Below are positions 1 through 8,038 of a stretch of DNA of 64,000 nt, one piece after another; position 1 is the first letter of the stretch, and the number at the start of each line of letters is the position of its first letter. This stretch comes from CBDCWT01 sp965223305 (GTDB lineage: Bacteria; Planctomycetota; Planctomycetia; Pirellulales; Pirellulaceae). The DNA lies in contig CBDCWT010000081.1 in the NCBI GenBank assembly GCA_965223305.1, positions 1 through 64,000 on the forward strand, read 5' to 3'. Below the pieces are notes generated by a model. It did no database searches and was not told the origin of the DNA. It worked only from the letters and a program-made list of their open reading frames with translations. The position numbers and the translations under genes are program-made.

Positions 1-457
1 CATCTTATCCAGCTGCCTGCCTATCGTTACTAGCCGCCAGCTTGGGACGTGATAGCACGAAAGACTGCACTGCATGCCAGCATCGTTAAGGCAGTGTCGT
101 CAAAGTGTTTGGGCTTAAACTAGCGACATTCGTGAGAAAGACCCGTGCGTCGAAGCGACTTACCGTTCGTGCACGGGGTGGAATCGTCCGTGCGGCGAAA
201 CGCACAGACTGGCTGCGTCAAAGTGACGACAAATCCGCGCGGCAACTTACGTTGGATGGGTTCGACAAAACCGCGCGGCTTGATGCCAAGATGGGGCAGC
301 AGTCGCGTCGGACGATGAAGCAGCATCAAAGCTGGGTTTTGTCGGATTGACAGCTCAGCGAAAGCGCCAAGCACACAGCCAAGCCAGACGCCAATGGCGT
401 GAACCATTCGTCGCCGCGCAGGGTTATTGCGCTGGAGCGCACCCGTCCTAACTGTAG
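1..457. other. Intergenic, no gene recognised
   Basis: No open reading frame here has recognisable protein character. The only structure I can support is the first copy of a 64-bp imperfect direct repeat at 137-200, listed separately. An in-frame stop at 455-457 ends the upstream extension of the PEP-CTERM fragment that follows. Confidence 0.5.
137..200. repeat. Direct repeat, copy 1 (partner 1017-1080)
   Basis: Positions 137-200 align without gaps to 1017-1080, exactly 880 bp apart, with 54 of 64 bases identical. The first 20 bases and a 23-base block at 177-199 / 1057-1079 are exact. Inside each copy the motif CCGTGCGKCGAA occurs twice, about 45 bp apart (K is T, then G). The two copies bracket a PEP-CTERM gene fragment and lie beside a tyrosine recombinase gene. 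They could be recombination sites or remnants of a duplicated gene. Confidence 0.7.
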
Positions 458-766
458 GGGTTATTCGTCACTTCCACTTCGCGGAAGTTTATCGATTTGA
501 CAGACCGCTACAACTGGGCCATTACCGCATCGGACAGCGAGTCATCGAGTGATGGTTGGGCGATCGGGAACGAGAATGTGCGCTCGCTAGATGGGGGCGC
601 CAATTGGGGTACGCATAACTTTGCCGACGCACATATGTTTAGTATTGACGCGACGGCGGTCCCAGAGCCCAGCACAGCGGTCATGTTCTGCTCTCTCGCC
701 GCTATCGGTCTCTTTCTTCGGGCAGGTCGGTCTCGACGAGTGATTCCGGCCGAAGCTGCTCGATGA
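458..766 (+). pseudogene. C-terminal fragment of a PEP-CTERM sorted protein
   Basis: The reading frame is open from 458, after a stop at 455-457, to a stop at 764-766, with no convincing start. It ends in a standard PEP-CTERM sorting tag: the VPEPST motif, a hydrophobic stretch (VMFCSLAAIGLFL) and a basic tail (RAGRSRR). That tag directs exported proteins to an exosortase-type processing system in many Gram-negative bacteria. The preceding 60 residues are Ser/Gly/Asn-rich, as in the secreted part of such proteins. With no signal peptide and only about 100 codons, I read it as the tail of a broken gene. A TTG at 497 could start an 89-residue product, but without export it would not be functional. 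Confidence 0.6.
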
Positions 767-1016
767 ATCTGAAAAAGGAGGCCCAGCCGACCCGAACCAA
801 CTTTTCCGGACTGGAGGGTCGATGGCTGGGGGATGCATCGAGAAGGTAACCGAACACTCCACCGTCGCCGCCTGGTGCTTGAGTGCAGGAAGTCAAGCTA
901 GGAACTTAGGTCGTTAAGCGGCGGGCTAACCACGACTCGACCGATTTCTCGTGCCGGCCTCGACGCGGCTGTGCTTTCGTGGCCATTCTCGGTCTGCACG
1001 AACTGCAAGAGGTGAC

Positions 1017-1080
1017 AAAGACCCGTGCGTCGAAGCAAGTTGGCCTTCGTGCGGCCGGTGGAATCGTCCGTGCGGCGAAG
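1017..1080. repeat. Direct repeat, copy 2 (partner 137-200)
   Basis: This is the second copy of the 64-bp repeat, 84% identical to 137-200. It lies 190 bp beyond the 3' end of the tyrosine recombinase gene, a position where attachment-type sites are sometimes found. Confidence 0.7.
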
Positions 1081-1205
1081 ACGACACCAGTCGAGTCAGA
1101 ATGACTACAGTTCTCTGGCCTCGCTTGCCGACCTCTGGCCGAGTTCCGCGAAACGCCTCTCAACGATTAGAATGTCGCCAGCCGTTGCACTTTTTGCATC
1201 GGTGA

Positions 1206-1250
1206 GAGCCGTCGGGGTACCTGCCCCACTTCGACGGCTCGCTTTTCTTT
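1206..1250 (+). terminator. Stem-loop with T-rich tail, possible terminator
   Basis: A 9-bp perfect stem (GAGCCGTCG at 1206-1214, its complement at 1232-1240) encloses a loop with its own GGGTACCTGCCCC hairpin. It is followed on the plus strand by GCTTTTCTTT. This has the shape of an intrinsic terminator for plus-strand transcription, and it lies just past the end of the minus-strand recombinase gene. It could instead be a structured recombination site. Confidence 0.4.
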
Positions 1251-1269
1251 GTCTGCCCCCTCCGCGGCT

Positions 1270-2307
1270 TCAAATCGAGATTCGTTCAACGATGTTCCTC
1301 GTGACGCGCTTCTGCCTGCGGTCGTAGAGTCGCGTCGTTCTCGGGTCGCTGTGCCCAGCAAGATGTTGTACATCTTGCAGCGGCACACCTTGCTCGAGCA
1401 GATCGGTTACGACCGCAACACGAAATGAATGTGGCGACAGCCGACTGGGTAGGCCGGCATCCCGCATCCGACGCTTCACCATTCGCCCCATATCGCCGGC
1501 GGTCATCGGATTCTCTGTGAGCTTCTTTGTTCGCCCAACCGCCGTTCTGAAGAGAGCATTTCCATTCCCGCTTCGCGTTTCATCTGCCGCCAAGTATTCG
1601 CGCAGCATCAGCTGAAGGTCGTGGCGAACGGGAATCTCGCGTGACTTCCCGCTTTTCTCTGCAAACCGCAGGCAGAATTGGCCACCGTCATCGTAAAGAT
1701 GCTCGCGCCGCAGTTTCGCCACCGCCCCAATCCGCGCTGCGGTGTAGATTAGGATGCCGATGACCGCTCGATCACGAAGACCGACGACGTTTCCTGTATC
1801 GATCTTGTTCAGCAGCAGCCGGGCCTGCCTCGCTGTTATTTCCGGCGTCCTCCCCTCGATCACCTGATGGCGCTCGCTGCGAACCGACGCCGCTGGGTTC
1901 AGCACGACCGCATGGCGAACAACCAGCTCGTCAAAAAAGTGACGAAGTCCAGATAAGTACACCTTCTTCGTGGAAGCGGAATGCGGCAGTTCGTCAAGAT
2001 ACATCCCAACGTGCTTGGGAGCGATTTGGTGGAGGTGCAACGAACGCGCCTGGCACCAAGAGAGAAAGCTGTGAACCGCGTGCTGATAGTTTCGCCGCGT
2101 GTGCGGATTTCGGATGCGCCCAACAAAAAACTCTTCGTAGGCGAATTTCGCGGCGTTGCCAGCAGCCGCCATGAGTTCGGGCAGATCGATGACCGGATCA
2201 ACCGACGGCACAGGTGCCTCACTCAGCTTTACAAGGGGCTCGTTTAGCTGCTTGCTCGGCATGCGAAACAGTTGACGCACCCGCCGAGCACCTTCAGCCC
2301 AACTCAT
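1270..2307 (-). CDS. Tyrosine recombinase / integrase
   Basis: A 345-residue site-specific recombinase. The N-terminal half (about residues 50-150) resembles the SAM-like core-binding domain: it carries the FLSWCQARSLHLHQI region and an LSGLRHFFD helix typical of XerC/D-like and integron-type enzymes. The C-terminal half has the catalytic set: Arg in TAARIGAV, Lys in the KSGKSREIPV beta-hairpin, HSFR, then HLAGH and the nucleophile Tyr in RLYD. Length and motif order are normal, so the enzyme looks intact. It is transcribed away from the SIR2 operon at 2849 and is the likely mobility gene of the 1-8.5 kb island. I cannot tell a phage-type from a chromosomal-type recombinase without a search. 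Confidence 0.9.
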   Translation of the reverse strand: MSWAEGARRVRQLFRMPSKQLNEPLVKLSEAPVPSVDPVIDLPELMAAAGNAAKFAYEEFFVGRIRNPHTRRNYQHAVHSFLSWCQARSLHLHQIAPKHVGMYLDELPHSASTKKVYLSGLRHFFDELVVRHAVVLNPAASVRSERHQVIEGRTPEITARQARLLLNKIDTGNVVGLRDRAVIGILIYTAARIGAVAKLRREHLYDDGGQFCLRFAEKSGKSREIPVRHDLQLMLREYLAADETRSGNGNALFRTAVGRTKKLTENPMTAGDMGRMVKRRMRDAGLPSRLSPHSFRVAVVTDLLEQGVPLQDVQHLAGHSDPRTTRLYDRRQKRVTRNIVERISI

Positions 2308-2848
2308 CCGCTCGTGTTGTCAAGTCGTTTCTTGCCACTGTGGGCCAGCATCGCATTCAAACACGCGGCTGCTGGCTGATCACGGCCCACCGCCGCGATT
2401 CCATTCGCTTCACCCAGTTGATTTACCGCATGACTATGTCTTTTGTCTAGCACAAAACTTGAACTAGCGACGATTCCCACACTACGCATTTCCGCTGCGC
2501 GTTACCCGGGAGCTGCTGTTCCCGTCCGACCTAGGTAACCGCCCAACGGCTCTGTCCGGCCGCGCCACTACCAAGCCGAACTTGCCTCGGTGTCGGACCT
2601 GACGCAGGTTGAGGTCAGCCGAATACGCGATCACGCCCTCCTTCGCTGATTCCGCGTTTTTTGCCGCCGACCTCAGTGGCAACACGGGTGGACCCATAGA
2701 CACGAGTCGCCGTGGTATCCGGCTAGAGACGGTGGTCACAGTGCGCGCCCCAAGCGGGGGGGCCCACCCCCATAGTTGCCGCGCCTGAATGTTCAATTTA
2801 CACTACTGAGTTCGCACTTCCTCAACATCATCGCTCGGGGACACGCCG
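2308..2848. other. Intergenic upstream of the SIR2 operon
   Basis: I see no credible gene. The minus-strand frame at 2482-2796 has no recognisable protein features. This 541-bp space separates two divergent units, so it should contain promoters for the recombinase and for the SIR2 operon, but I cannot place -35/-10 boxes with confidence. Confidence 0.4.
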
Positions 2849-3916
2849 ATGAGTGACGGGATATTCCCTGAATTCGCGGCAAACGACGCCGAATTGAAGC
2901 AGGCAATCAACTGTATTGCCACCGCCCTGTATTCACCCGATCAAGAAATCGATTTCTTGTTTGGTGCTGGCATGTCGTTTACGGCAAAGTTGCCCGACGG
3001 CGCTCGTCTCGCGACCTTGCTGCTAAGGAAGTTTTTCCCCGACATCGACGACCACGCTCCGTCAAGCGACGAGCTCGCGACGCTTGCGGATCGATACCCA
3101 TTCGAAGCAGTTATCCAAGCCGTGGAAGCCTCTCCAGCTTTGGGCGGGACGCGAGAAGCGTTGTCGCGTTTCTTGATGGCGATCTATCGTGACCCAAACA
3201 TCGAACTACAGGACGAACACCACGGCTTCTCCGCTGTCTGTAACTTGGGAGGGACTACCAGGATCCGACGTGTCTTTACCACTAACTTTGATCCACTGCT
3301 GGAAAAGGCGCTCGGGAACCAAGCGTTTCCCGTAACAGAGAAGAACGTGCGGGAGATCCGTTCGGCGCAAGACCGTGGGCTGATCCCCATTCTATATCTT
3401 CATGGATTGCTCGATCAGACGTTTCAAATCACAGAGTCAGACGTACTTGCGGAAGACGAGAGCCTCATGGTGAGTGAGTTTAACGGGGCCTTGTGCAACT
3501 CCGACGCATTTGTCTTTGTCGGCTACGCGATGAATGACCCAGATTTCCGTCGGATTTATCAGAAGTATCGCAAGTACGTCACGAACCGCGACCAGGCTGG
3601 AAAGTGGACGTTCGTGGTTGGGCCGGCGAAGAACGCGCACGACTATCAACTTGGGTCTGCGATATGGAAGAATCGCGGCGCGGTCTGGATCCCTTTGACG
3701 GCTGCTGCTTTCTTCGAGGCGCTCAAGAATCACCTCAAATCGCAAGTCTCGGCGAGTGTCCGCCAAGCCATTATGACGAAGTACGATATCAGTGCAGACG
3801 ATGAAGCTGCATATAGGGAACTTGTACAACGGACGGCAGAAGTGCTCCGTGTGGAAATCGCCGATGCAGAACAGTTTCTTTTAGCAGCCCTCCCAAAGAC
3901 AGGAGCGAAAAAGTGA
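2849..3916 (+). CDS. SIR2-like NAD+-binding protein (putative NADase effector)
   Basis: A 355-residue protein with a SIR2-family Rossmann domain filling roughly residues 30-290. Visible motifs are the nucleotide-binding loop FGAGMS (38-43), TTNFD (144-148) with the NAD-contacting Asn, LHG (184-186) with the catalytic His185, and FVFVGYAMNDPDF (221-233), the late SIR2 motif. This is the SIR2-like type found in bacterial defence proteins (Thoeris ThsA, DSR and SIR2-Argonaute systems), in which it cleaves NAD+ to stop phage growth, rather than the Zn-finger deacetylase type: no Cys4 zinc site is present. The ATG at 2849 follows CGGGGACACGCCG. It is the first gene of a tight four-gene operon, with 7 bp before the next start. 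NADase activity is inferred from family and motif. Confidence 0.85.
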   Translation: MSDGIFPEFAANDAELKQAINCIATALYSPDQEIDFLFGAGMSFTAKLPDGARLATLLLRKFFPDIDDHAPSSDELATLADRYPFEAVIQAVEASPALGGTREALSRFLMAIYRDPNIELQDEHHGFSAVCNLGGTTRIRRVFTTNFDPLLEKALGNQAFPVTEKNVREIRSAQDRGLIPILYLHGLLDQTFQITESDVLAEDESLMVSEFNGALCNSDAFVFVGYAMNDPDFRRIYQKYRKYVTNRDQAGKWTFVVGPAKNAHDYQLGSAIWKNRGAVWIPLTAAAFFEALKNHLKSQVSASVRQAIMTKYDISADDEAAYRELVQRTAEVLRVEIADAEQFLLAALPKTGAKK

Positions 3917-3923
3917 TCCTCTC

Positions 3924-5468
3924 ATGACACACGAAGGAACGACAACTAGTTCGCTGCTGGGAAGGCCGGTATTTGCCGAGCCGTGGCTCAGCGTTTCGGA
4001 TGCCCGCCGTGTCCGCCAACCTGTGCCGATCAAGCAGCAGCTACGGACGTTTCTGACAGCTCAGGTCGATGGTTGGAAGCCTGAGCGGATCATCGTCATC
4101 GAACGCAAGGGCACAGCGATTCTGCGATCGCTCATTGAGGCGAAAGAGGACCCGATTGAGCTCGACTGGGACCGGGTTGTGTCCTCGAGTGTCTTGGAGC
4201 AGGTTCGCAACGAGTGGATACAAGGCAAACGCGTTCTGATCTTTGATGGGATCATGCGCCATGGCCATAGCGTGTCAGCAGTTCTGGAAGAGCTCGAAAG
4301 ACGCCAGCTCTGGCAGCCAGGCGCAGACAACATCCGGATTGCCATGTTTGCTGTTCACGAACATAGTTCGAGAGGTCTGCGATACAAGAACGAGCTCATT
4401 CCGTACGAGTGGTTCTTCCGCGATCTCGATGACACTGGCTGCCGTCGTGTGCGTTTTGACATTGTCGAACTACTACAAAACTCCGGTTCTCTGATGCTCG
4501 ACACCGAGCACATAGAAGTACGCGTTCGGCTCCGCACCAGTATCGCCCGATTTCTTGAAGCAGTTCGCCGCCGGGCGAACGCGGTGGTCTTTCATTCGGG
4601 AAAGCGCACGAATGTCACAATCCACTACGGTAACGACAAGGCTCACGAACTCGACCAAGATGGTTTTCCACCTGGGACGCGCGTTAAAGAGATCGTGAAG
4701 AAGTGCCGGATCGTGGAACGCGACGTGGACGAGCTTGCGATCATCCCTATCTGCTATCCTGCGGTCCCAGAGTTCGCGGATGATTGGCCGACAAAACGAG
4801 AACATCTAGAGTTGTTGGGAGCCAGCGTGGCCGAATCTGGCCGGGCACAGTTCTACGGTTCGGCGTTACTCGGCGCCATGCAAGTACTCAAGTGGGTTCT
4901 GACAGATCTCGCTGCCGCTGACCCAGCCCAGTTCACCGTCTCCCTTCCCGCGTCCCCATCTGCAGAGCGCTCTGCCGACGCGTATACGCTAGAGCACCTC
5001 TCGGTAATGCACCCTACGTTGGATGTTGACAAACTCACGCGGCGAATACACGCCATTCAGAATGAGTCTCAATCCAAGGGAAATCTACTCCGCAGACGAA
5101 AACAAGAACCTCGCCAAACACCTCGATATTTGGATGATGAACTCGCTGAGAGCGCCCGACAACTCCTGCAAGTGATTCGTCATGTTATCGACGGTCGGCT
5201 TTTGGACGAGCGTGATGACTCAACCGTACCAAGTGGCTTGCGGGCAGCAGAGGTCTTTGCGATTGGGAGAAGGTTTGGTTGGGAAGATGTAAAGACAAGC
5301 ACTCTGTTTGACATCTTGATTGATCAGGCCGATCTCGTAACACACGCGGAGAAGGTCTGTGACGAGGGCAAGAGGATTTTTGCGCGCACCTTTGAGCCGG
5401 ACGGCGAAATCGTAAGTGAGTTGATCCGACGCTTTACAACGCAGTGGGGTTTGCCACAGGGGTTCTAG
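3924..5468 (+). CDS. Phosphoribosyltransferase-fold protein of the SIR2 operon
   Basis: A 514-residue protein whose first 170 residues look like a type I PRTase fold. IIVIERKG (56-63) matches the pyrophosphate-loop position, and RVLIFDGIMRHGHS (103-116) matches the PRPP-binding loop. In ordinary PRTases that loop reads hydrophobic-DD/DE-x3-TGxT; here the second acidic residue is Gly109 and TG is HG, so catalysis may be altered. Residues 170-514 are not recognisable; they include a charged LLRRRKQEPRQ segment and a helical C-terminus. PRTase domains are known as components of prokaryotic conflict systems (I recall a family called PRTase-CE). The start lies 7 bp after the SIR2 stop and the gene ends one base before the TTG start of the next. 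Confidence 0.65.
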   Translation: MTHEGTTTSSLLGRPVFAEPWLSVSDARRVRQPVPIKQQLRTFLTAQVDGWKPERIIVIERKGTAILRSLIEAKEDPIELDWDRVVSSSVLEQVRNEWIQGKRVLIFDGIMRHGHSVSAVLEELERRQLWQPGADNIRIAMFAVHEHSSRGLRYKNELIPYEWFFRDLDDTGCRRVRFDIVELLQNSGSLMLDTEHIEVRVRLRTSIARFLEAVRRRANAVVFHSGKRTNVTIHYGNDKAHELDQDGFPPGTRVKEIVKKCRIVERDVDELAIIPICYPAVPEFADDWPTKREHLELLGASVAESGRAQFYGSALLGAMQVLKWVLTDLAAADPAQFTVSLPASPSAERSADAYTLEHLSVMHPTLDVDKLTRRIHAIQNESQSKGNLLRRRKQEPRQTPRYLDDELAESARQLLQVIRHVIDGRLLDERDDSTVPSGLRAAEVFAIGRRFGWEDVKTSTLFDILIDQADLVTHAEKVCDEGKRIFARTFEPDGEIVSELIRRFTTQWGLPQGF

Positions 5469-5469
5469 C

Positions 5470-6663
5470 TTGACTCAAGGAAGGACAGAGTATCACTCAG
5501 CGTTGCGCGAAGGCCGCGAAGGCATTCAGCTTGAGCGTACCTGTCGCGCACTTTGCTACGTGCTGGACGGCTGGTGCGGATATGAAGGGGAGCGCAAGGA
5601 ATGTCCTGGCGAACCAACACGTGGTTGTCTCCGAGCAATCTACTTCGACAAGCTGGCAATGGCTGTGTTCCGAGTCTGGGACCAGTGCTTTCGAGAATCG
5701 GGTGTCGCGGCCAATGCTGCCTTATCCTCAACTCCACCGGATACGAACAAGTTGGTCAACCACCCTTGCCCTTTGACCGAGACAAAAGGCAAACATGGAC
5801 GAGGGCTATCTCGCCGCGATCCAAGGAATGATCCGCGTCGTGAGGCGCCGCTGTTTGTTCTAGAGATGCTGTATCAGCTCCAGGAAGAAGGCATACTGCA
5901 CTATTTTCAGATTTCGCCGCCAGACAGCTCGCCTCGGGATTATCGTACGACGGTCAAAGCTGGGTACGAAGTGACTAATAGAGACGATTTCCTGGCGTCA
6001 TTTGGCAACCTCGAGGTTGACATCTTAAAGGAGCTCGAGGGCGCGTTTAGACATCTTGGGCCATCTCAGATTCGCGCATTGGGTACTCACGAGAGCGCCT
6101 TCAAGACGGCCGAAGACATCCAAAAAGAGTTTGATGACCCTGAGAGAGACGGTCTCTGGGATCAACTGTTGAACTCGTTCCTCTCTGGGCACGACTGGAG
6201 TGCCACTGCGGCAGCGTTGGCCGAGTACTCCGACGAGGCATGCCGAAAGTCGTTTCGGAACCGAGCTGAATATACCGAGGGCAGAACAATCGTCGCAAAC
6301 GAACTCCGAACACCAATCTTGAGAAACGCATTTCTCAGAATACAGAGTCCGTCAGAGGAGATATGGGATAACGACCGGATCAAAGAACAAGCAAACTTGG
6401 CGCGAGTTTTTGAAGCACTCACCAGTTATCTTCAGAGCACTGCATTCTTCTCAGCGACCTCCGATCCGACAAAGGCTGCCCGGTCCCCTGAAGGAACACG
6501 CAAAGTCGAACTACTTCAGGACTCTAGCAACTTGCTCAGCGCATGGTCTAAGAAGTCAGTGCCCGACCAAATCCTCGCTCTTCTTGGGACTGGCTCGACA
6601 ATTCAACAGCCGGTCCGAGACCGGCTAATTGAACTGGTCCGAACGGTGAGAGGCTCGTTGTAG
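5470..6663 (+). CDS. Unknown protein of the SIR2 operon, Cys-rich N-terminus
   Basis: I do not recognise this 397-residue protein. The start is a TTG at 5470, one base after the upstream stop codon, so translational coupling is likely. The first 100 residues carry seven Cys (about positions 25, 29, 36, 45, 53, 73 and 100), including CRALC and WCGYEGERKEC, which could bind metal or Fe-S or form a structural zinc site. The rest is predominantly helical and charged, with a LEMLYQLQEEGILHYFQI segment near residue 131 and no signal peptide or membrane segment, so it should be cytoplasmic. Its place between the PRTase-like and winged-helix-like genes suggests a regulator, sensor or scaffold of the same system. 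Confidence 0.75.
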   Translation: MTQGRTEYHSALREGREGIQLERTCRALCYVLDGWCGYEGERKECPGEPTRGCLRAIYFDKLAMAVFRVWDQCFRESGVAANAALSSTPPDTNKLVNHPCPLTETKGKHGRGLSRRDPRNDPRREAPLFVLEMLYQLQEEGILHYFQISPPDSSPRDYRTTVKAGYEVTNRDDFLASFGNLEVDILKELEGAFRHLGPSQIRALGTHESAFKTAEDIQKEFDDPERDGLWDQLLNSFLSGHDWSATAAALAEYSDEACRKSFRNRAEYTEGRTIVANELRTPILRNAFLRIQSPSEEIWDNDRIKEQANLARVFEALTSYLQSTAFFSATSDPTKAARSPEGTRKVELLQDSSNLLSAWSKKSVPDQILALLGTGSTIQQPVRDRLIELVRTVRGSL

Positions 6664-6669
6664 ATAACT

Positions 6670-7197
6670 ATGCCGTCTGAACGCTCGCTATACCGAAAAA
6701 TCCAATTGACGTTGGATGTTGCCAAGTCCAGCGAAGCGGACTCGTTGACTGATTTGACCGCGACCGTAGTTGCCAAGCAATTCCCAAACTTCGACACGCT
6801 CCAATATGATGAAGAGGTTGACGACTTCACTTGGCGGCAATCTGACAAAGTCGTTCGCCGCACGGTTCGGCTGTGCAACCACCTTGGCCTTGTCCAAAAA
6901 GATGGTCGCCTTTCGAAGATTGGACGCCAAGCTACCCGAAAGACGCGATTCGAGGAAGTAATCGCGGAACGCGTTCGGATTCGGCTAATGGAAGCCGGCG
7001 TTGAGATAGGACGGCTCAATCGCATCATCAAAAAAAAGCTGCAATCTGAACCTACTGTGTTACCGACGGCGGCAGAACTCTGGGACGAGGTGGAACCGCA
7101 AATCGCACGGGCTGAGTTTTCGCGCATGTTGACACTGCTTACTCATTGTGGAGCAGCGGCGAGTTCTCAACGGAAGATCTTCTTGAGCTTCCAGTGA
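6670..7197 (+). CDS. Small winged-helix-like protein of the SIR2 operon
   Basis: A 175-residue cytoplasmic protein starting 6 bp after the preceding stop. Residues 60-100 (VVRRTVRLCNHLGLVQKDG followed by RLSKIGRQA) have the pattern of a winged-helix domain: a recognition helix, then a short beta-wing ending in a conserved Gly. That pattern is common in small partner proteins of bacterial conflict systems and in transcription regulators. The C-terminal half is helical, with a basic IIKKKLQSE stretch. It may repress the operon or act as a DNA or effector adaptor; the sequence does not decide between these. It is the last gene of the co-directional set. Confidence 0.7.
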   Translation: MPSERSLYRKIQLTLDVAKSSEADSLTDLTATVVAKQFPNFDTLQYDEEVDDFTWRQSDKVVRRTVRLCNHLGLVQKDGRLSKIGRQATRKTRFEEVIAERVRIRLMEAGVEIGRLNRIIKKKLQSEPTVLPTAAELWDEVEPQIARAEFSRMLTLLTHCGAAASSQRKIFLSFQ

Positions 7198-7339
7198 CTG
7201 CTTTACCACCTGACTGCCTTGAGCCGAAACGTCATCTGTCACGTTTAGAGATCCGCTTGCGCCTAGCTAGGAACGGTCACATCACCCGACGCAGCCTAGC
7301 TTTCGACCGAGACGTGTGCACATCTCTGAATCTTCCATC

Positions 7340-7660
7340 CTACGACAAGAAGTCGTCAGGCGTCACGTCAGCCTGGGCGGCATGCCGGATACTCAAGACG
7401 ACAACTAAGTTGCCACGGATGATGAACAGCGCTCGGTGATTTCGACGCCGGCCGTATAACAGTTGGCGAAGGTCGAAGGGAAAGCGGTCATTTTCGCGAG
7501 CAAGACCACACCTCTCAGGGTGCTCGCCGAGCGACACGATCGCCGCGACGAAACCGTTGAACCAGTTCTCCGACGTCTCAGGAGCGTCCCCTGCGATCCA
7601 GTCGGCGGCTTCATTCAGCTCTCGCTCGGCTCGTTCGGTCACGAGCACGTCGAAGGTCAT
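7340..7660 (-). CDS. RelE/ParE-family toxin
   Basis: A 106-residue protein with the typical ParE/RelE layout. It begins with a beta strand (FDVLVTERAERELNEAADWIA), continues with a helical hairpin with ENWFNGFVAAI, then the LGEHPERCGLARE turn and terminal strands RQLLYGRRRNHRALFII and LVVVLSIRHAAQ. ParE toxins act on DNA gyrase and RelE toxins cut mRNA; sequence alone does not separate them, although the long helical hairpin favours ParE. Its ATG overlaps the stop of the upstream antitoxin gene by four bases (ATGA), the classic coupled arrangement with the antitoxin first. It is complete. Confidence 0.85.
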   Translation of the reverse strand: MTFDVLVTERAERELNEAADWIAGDAPETSENWFNGFVAAIVSLGEHPERCGLARENDRFPFDLRQLLYGRRRNHRALFIIRGNLVVVLSIRHAAQADVTPDDFLS

Positions 7661-7893
7661 GCGTCAGACGTCCATCCATGTTTGCGGCGAATGTCCTCGG
7701 CAACTTCCCCAATCGGCCGCATACGTCCCGCTTCCATGTCTTCGACTCCGGCCCGGATGGCGGCCAGGTCGGCATTGCGGAAAGCCAGGGCCTCAAGGGC
7801 ATCACGCAAGACGTCGTCTTCGTTCGTGTAATTGCCCAGCGCAATCTGGTCACGGATTCGCTGCTCTACGTCAGGTGGGAATTGGTAACTCAT
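7657..7893 (-). CDS. ParD/CopG-like antitoxin
   Basis: A 78-residue partner of the adjacent toxin. The N-terminus (YQFPPDVEQRIRDQIALGNY, then TNEDDVLRDALEAL) has the ribbon-helix-helix pattern of ParD-type antitoxins: a short strand, helix A, then a turn with a Asn/Glu/Asp cap and helix B. The C-terminal half (EDMEAGRMRPIGEVAEDIRRKHG) is the charged, toxin-wrapping tail. Such antitoxins bind their own promoter and repress the pair. It is translated first and overlaps the toxin start by four bases. Confidence 0.85.
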   Translation of the reverse strand: MSYQFPPDVEQRIRDQIALGNYTNEDDVLRDALEALAFRNADLAAIRAGVEDMEAGRMRPIGEVAEDIRRKHGWTSDA

Positions 7894-8038
7894 GGCTGTT
7901 TCGACTCCTCTTCAGATCACACTACCACACAAGCTCAAGCCTAAGCAAAGGTGTTTGGTCGCTGGCTGCTTCTTGTGTCCGCCGTTGTCACGGTAAAGGG
8001 TCGAAAGTATTCCAAAAGAGGGTAAACTGTGGAAAACG

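Larger units (their letters stand above)
767..1269. other. Intergenic between PEP-CTERM fragment and recombinase
   Basis: No gene recognised. It contains the second direct-repeat copy (1017-1080) and a hairpin at 1206-1240, both listed separately. Confidence 0.5.

Noticed and set aside
105..350. Plus-strand 81-codon frame at the left end
   Set aside because: It is dominated by the direct repeat and basic low-complexity residues and has no family features.
1206..1250. Hairpin read as a tRNA end or attachment site
   Set aside because: There is no CCA-adjacent acceptor stem, TPsiC-type arm or cloverleaf. I kept it only as a terminator-like stem-loop.
2482..2796. Minus-strand 104-codon frame in the recombinase/SIR2 gap
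   Set aside because: It is Arg/Ser/Pro-rich with no recognisable domain and no ribosome site. The composition is that expected of a noncoding frame in high-GC DNA.
2849..7197. Thoeris, DSR or Argonaute system
   Set aside because: The SIR2 domain fits, but there is no TIR or Argonaute partner and the other three genes do not match those systems as I know them.
7146..7439. Plus-strand frame overlapping the end of the winged-helix-like gene
   Set aside because: It runs opposite to the ParE-like toxin and has no protein-like pattern; it is a shadow.
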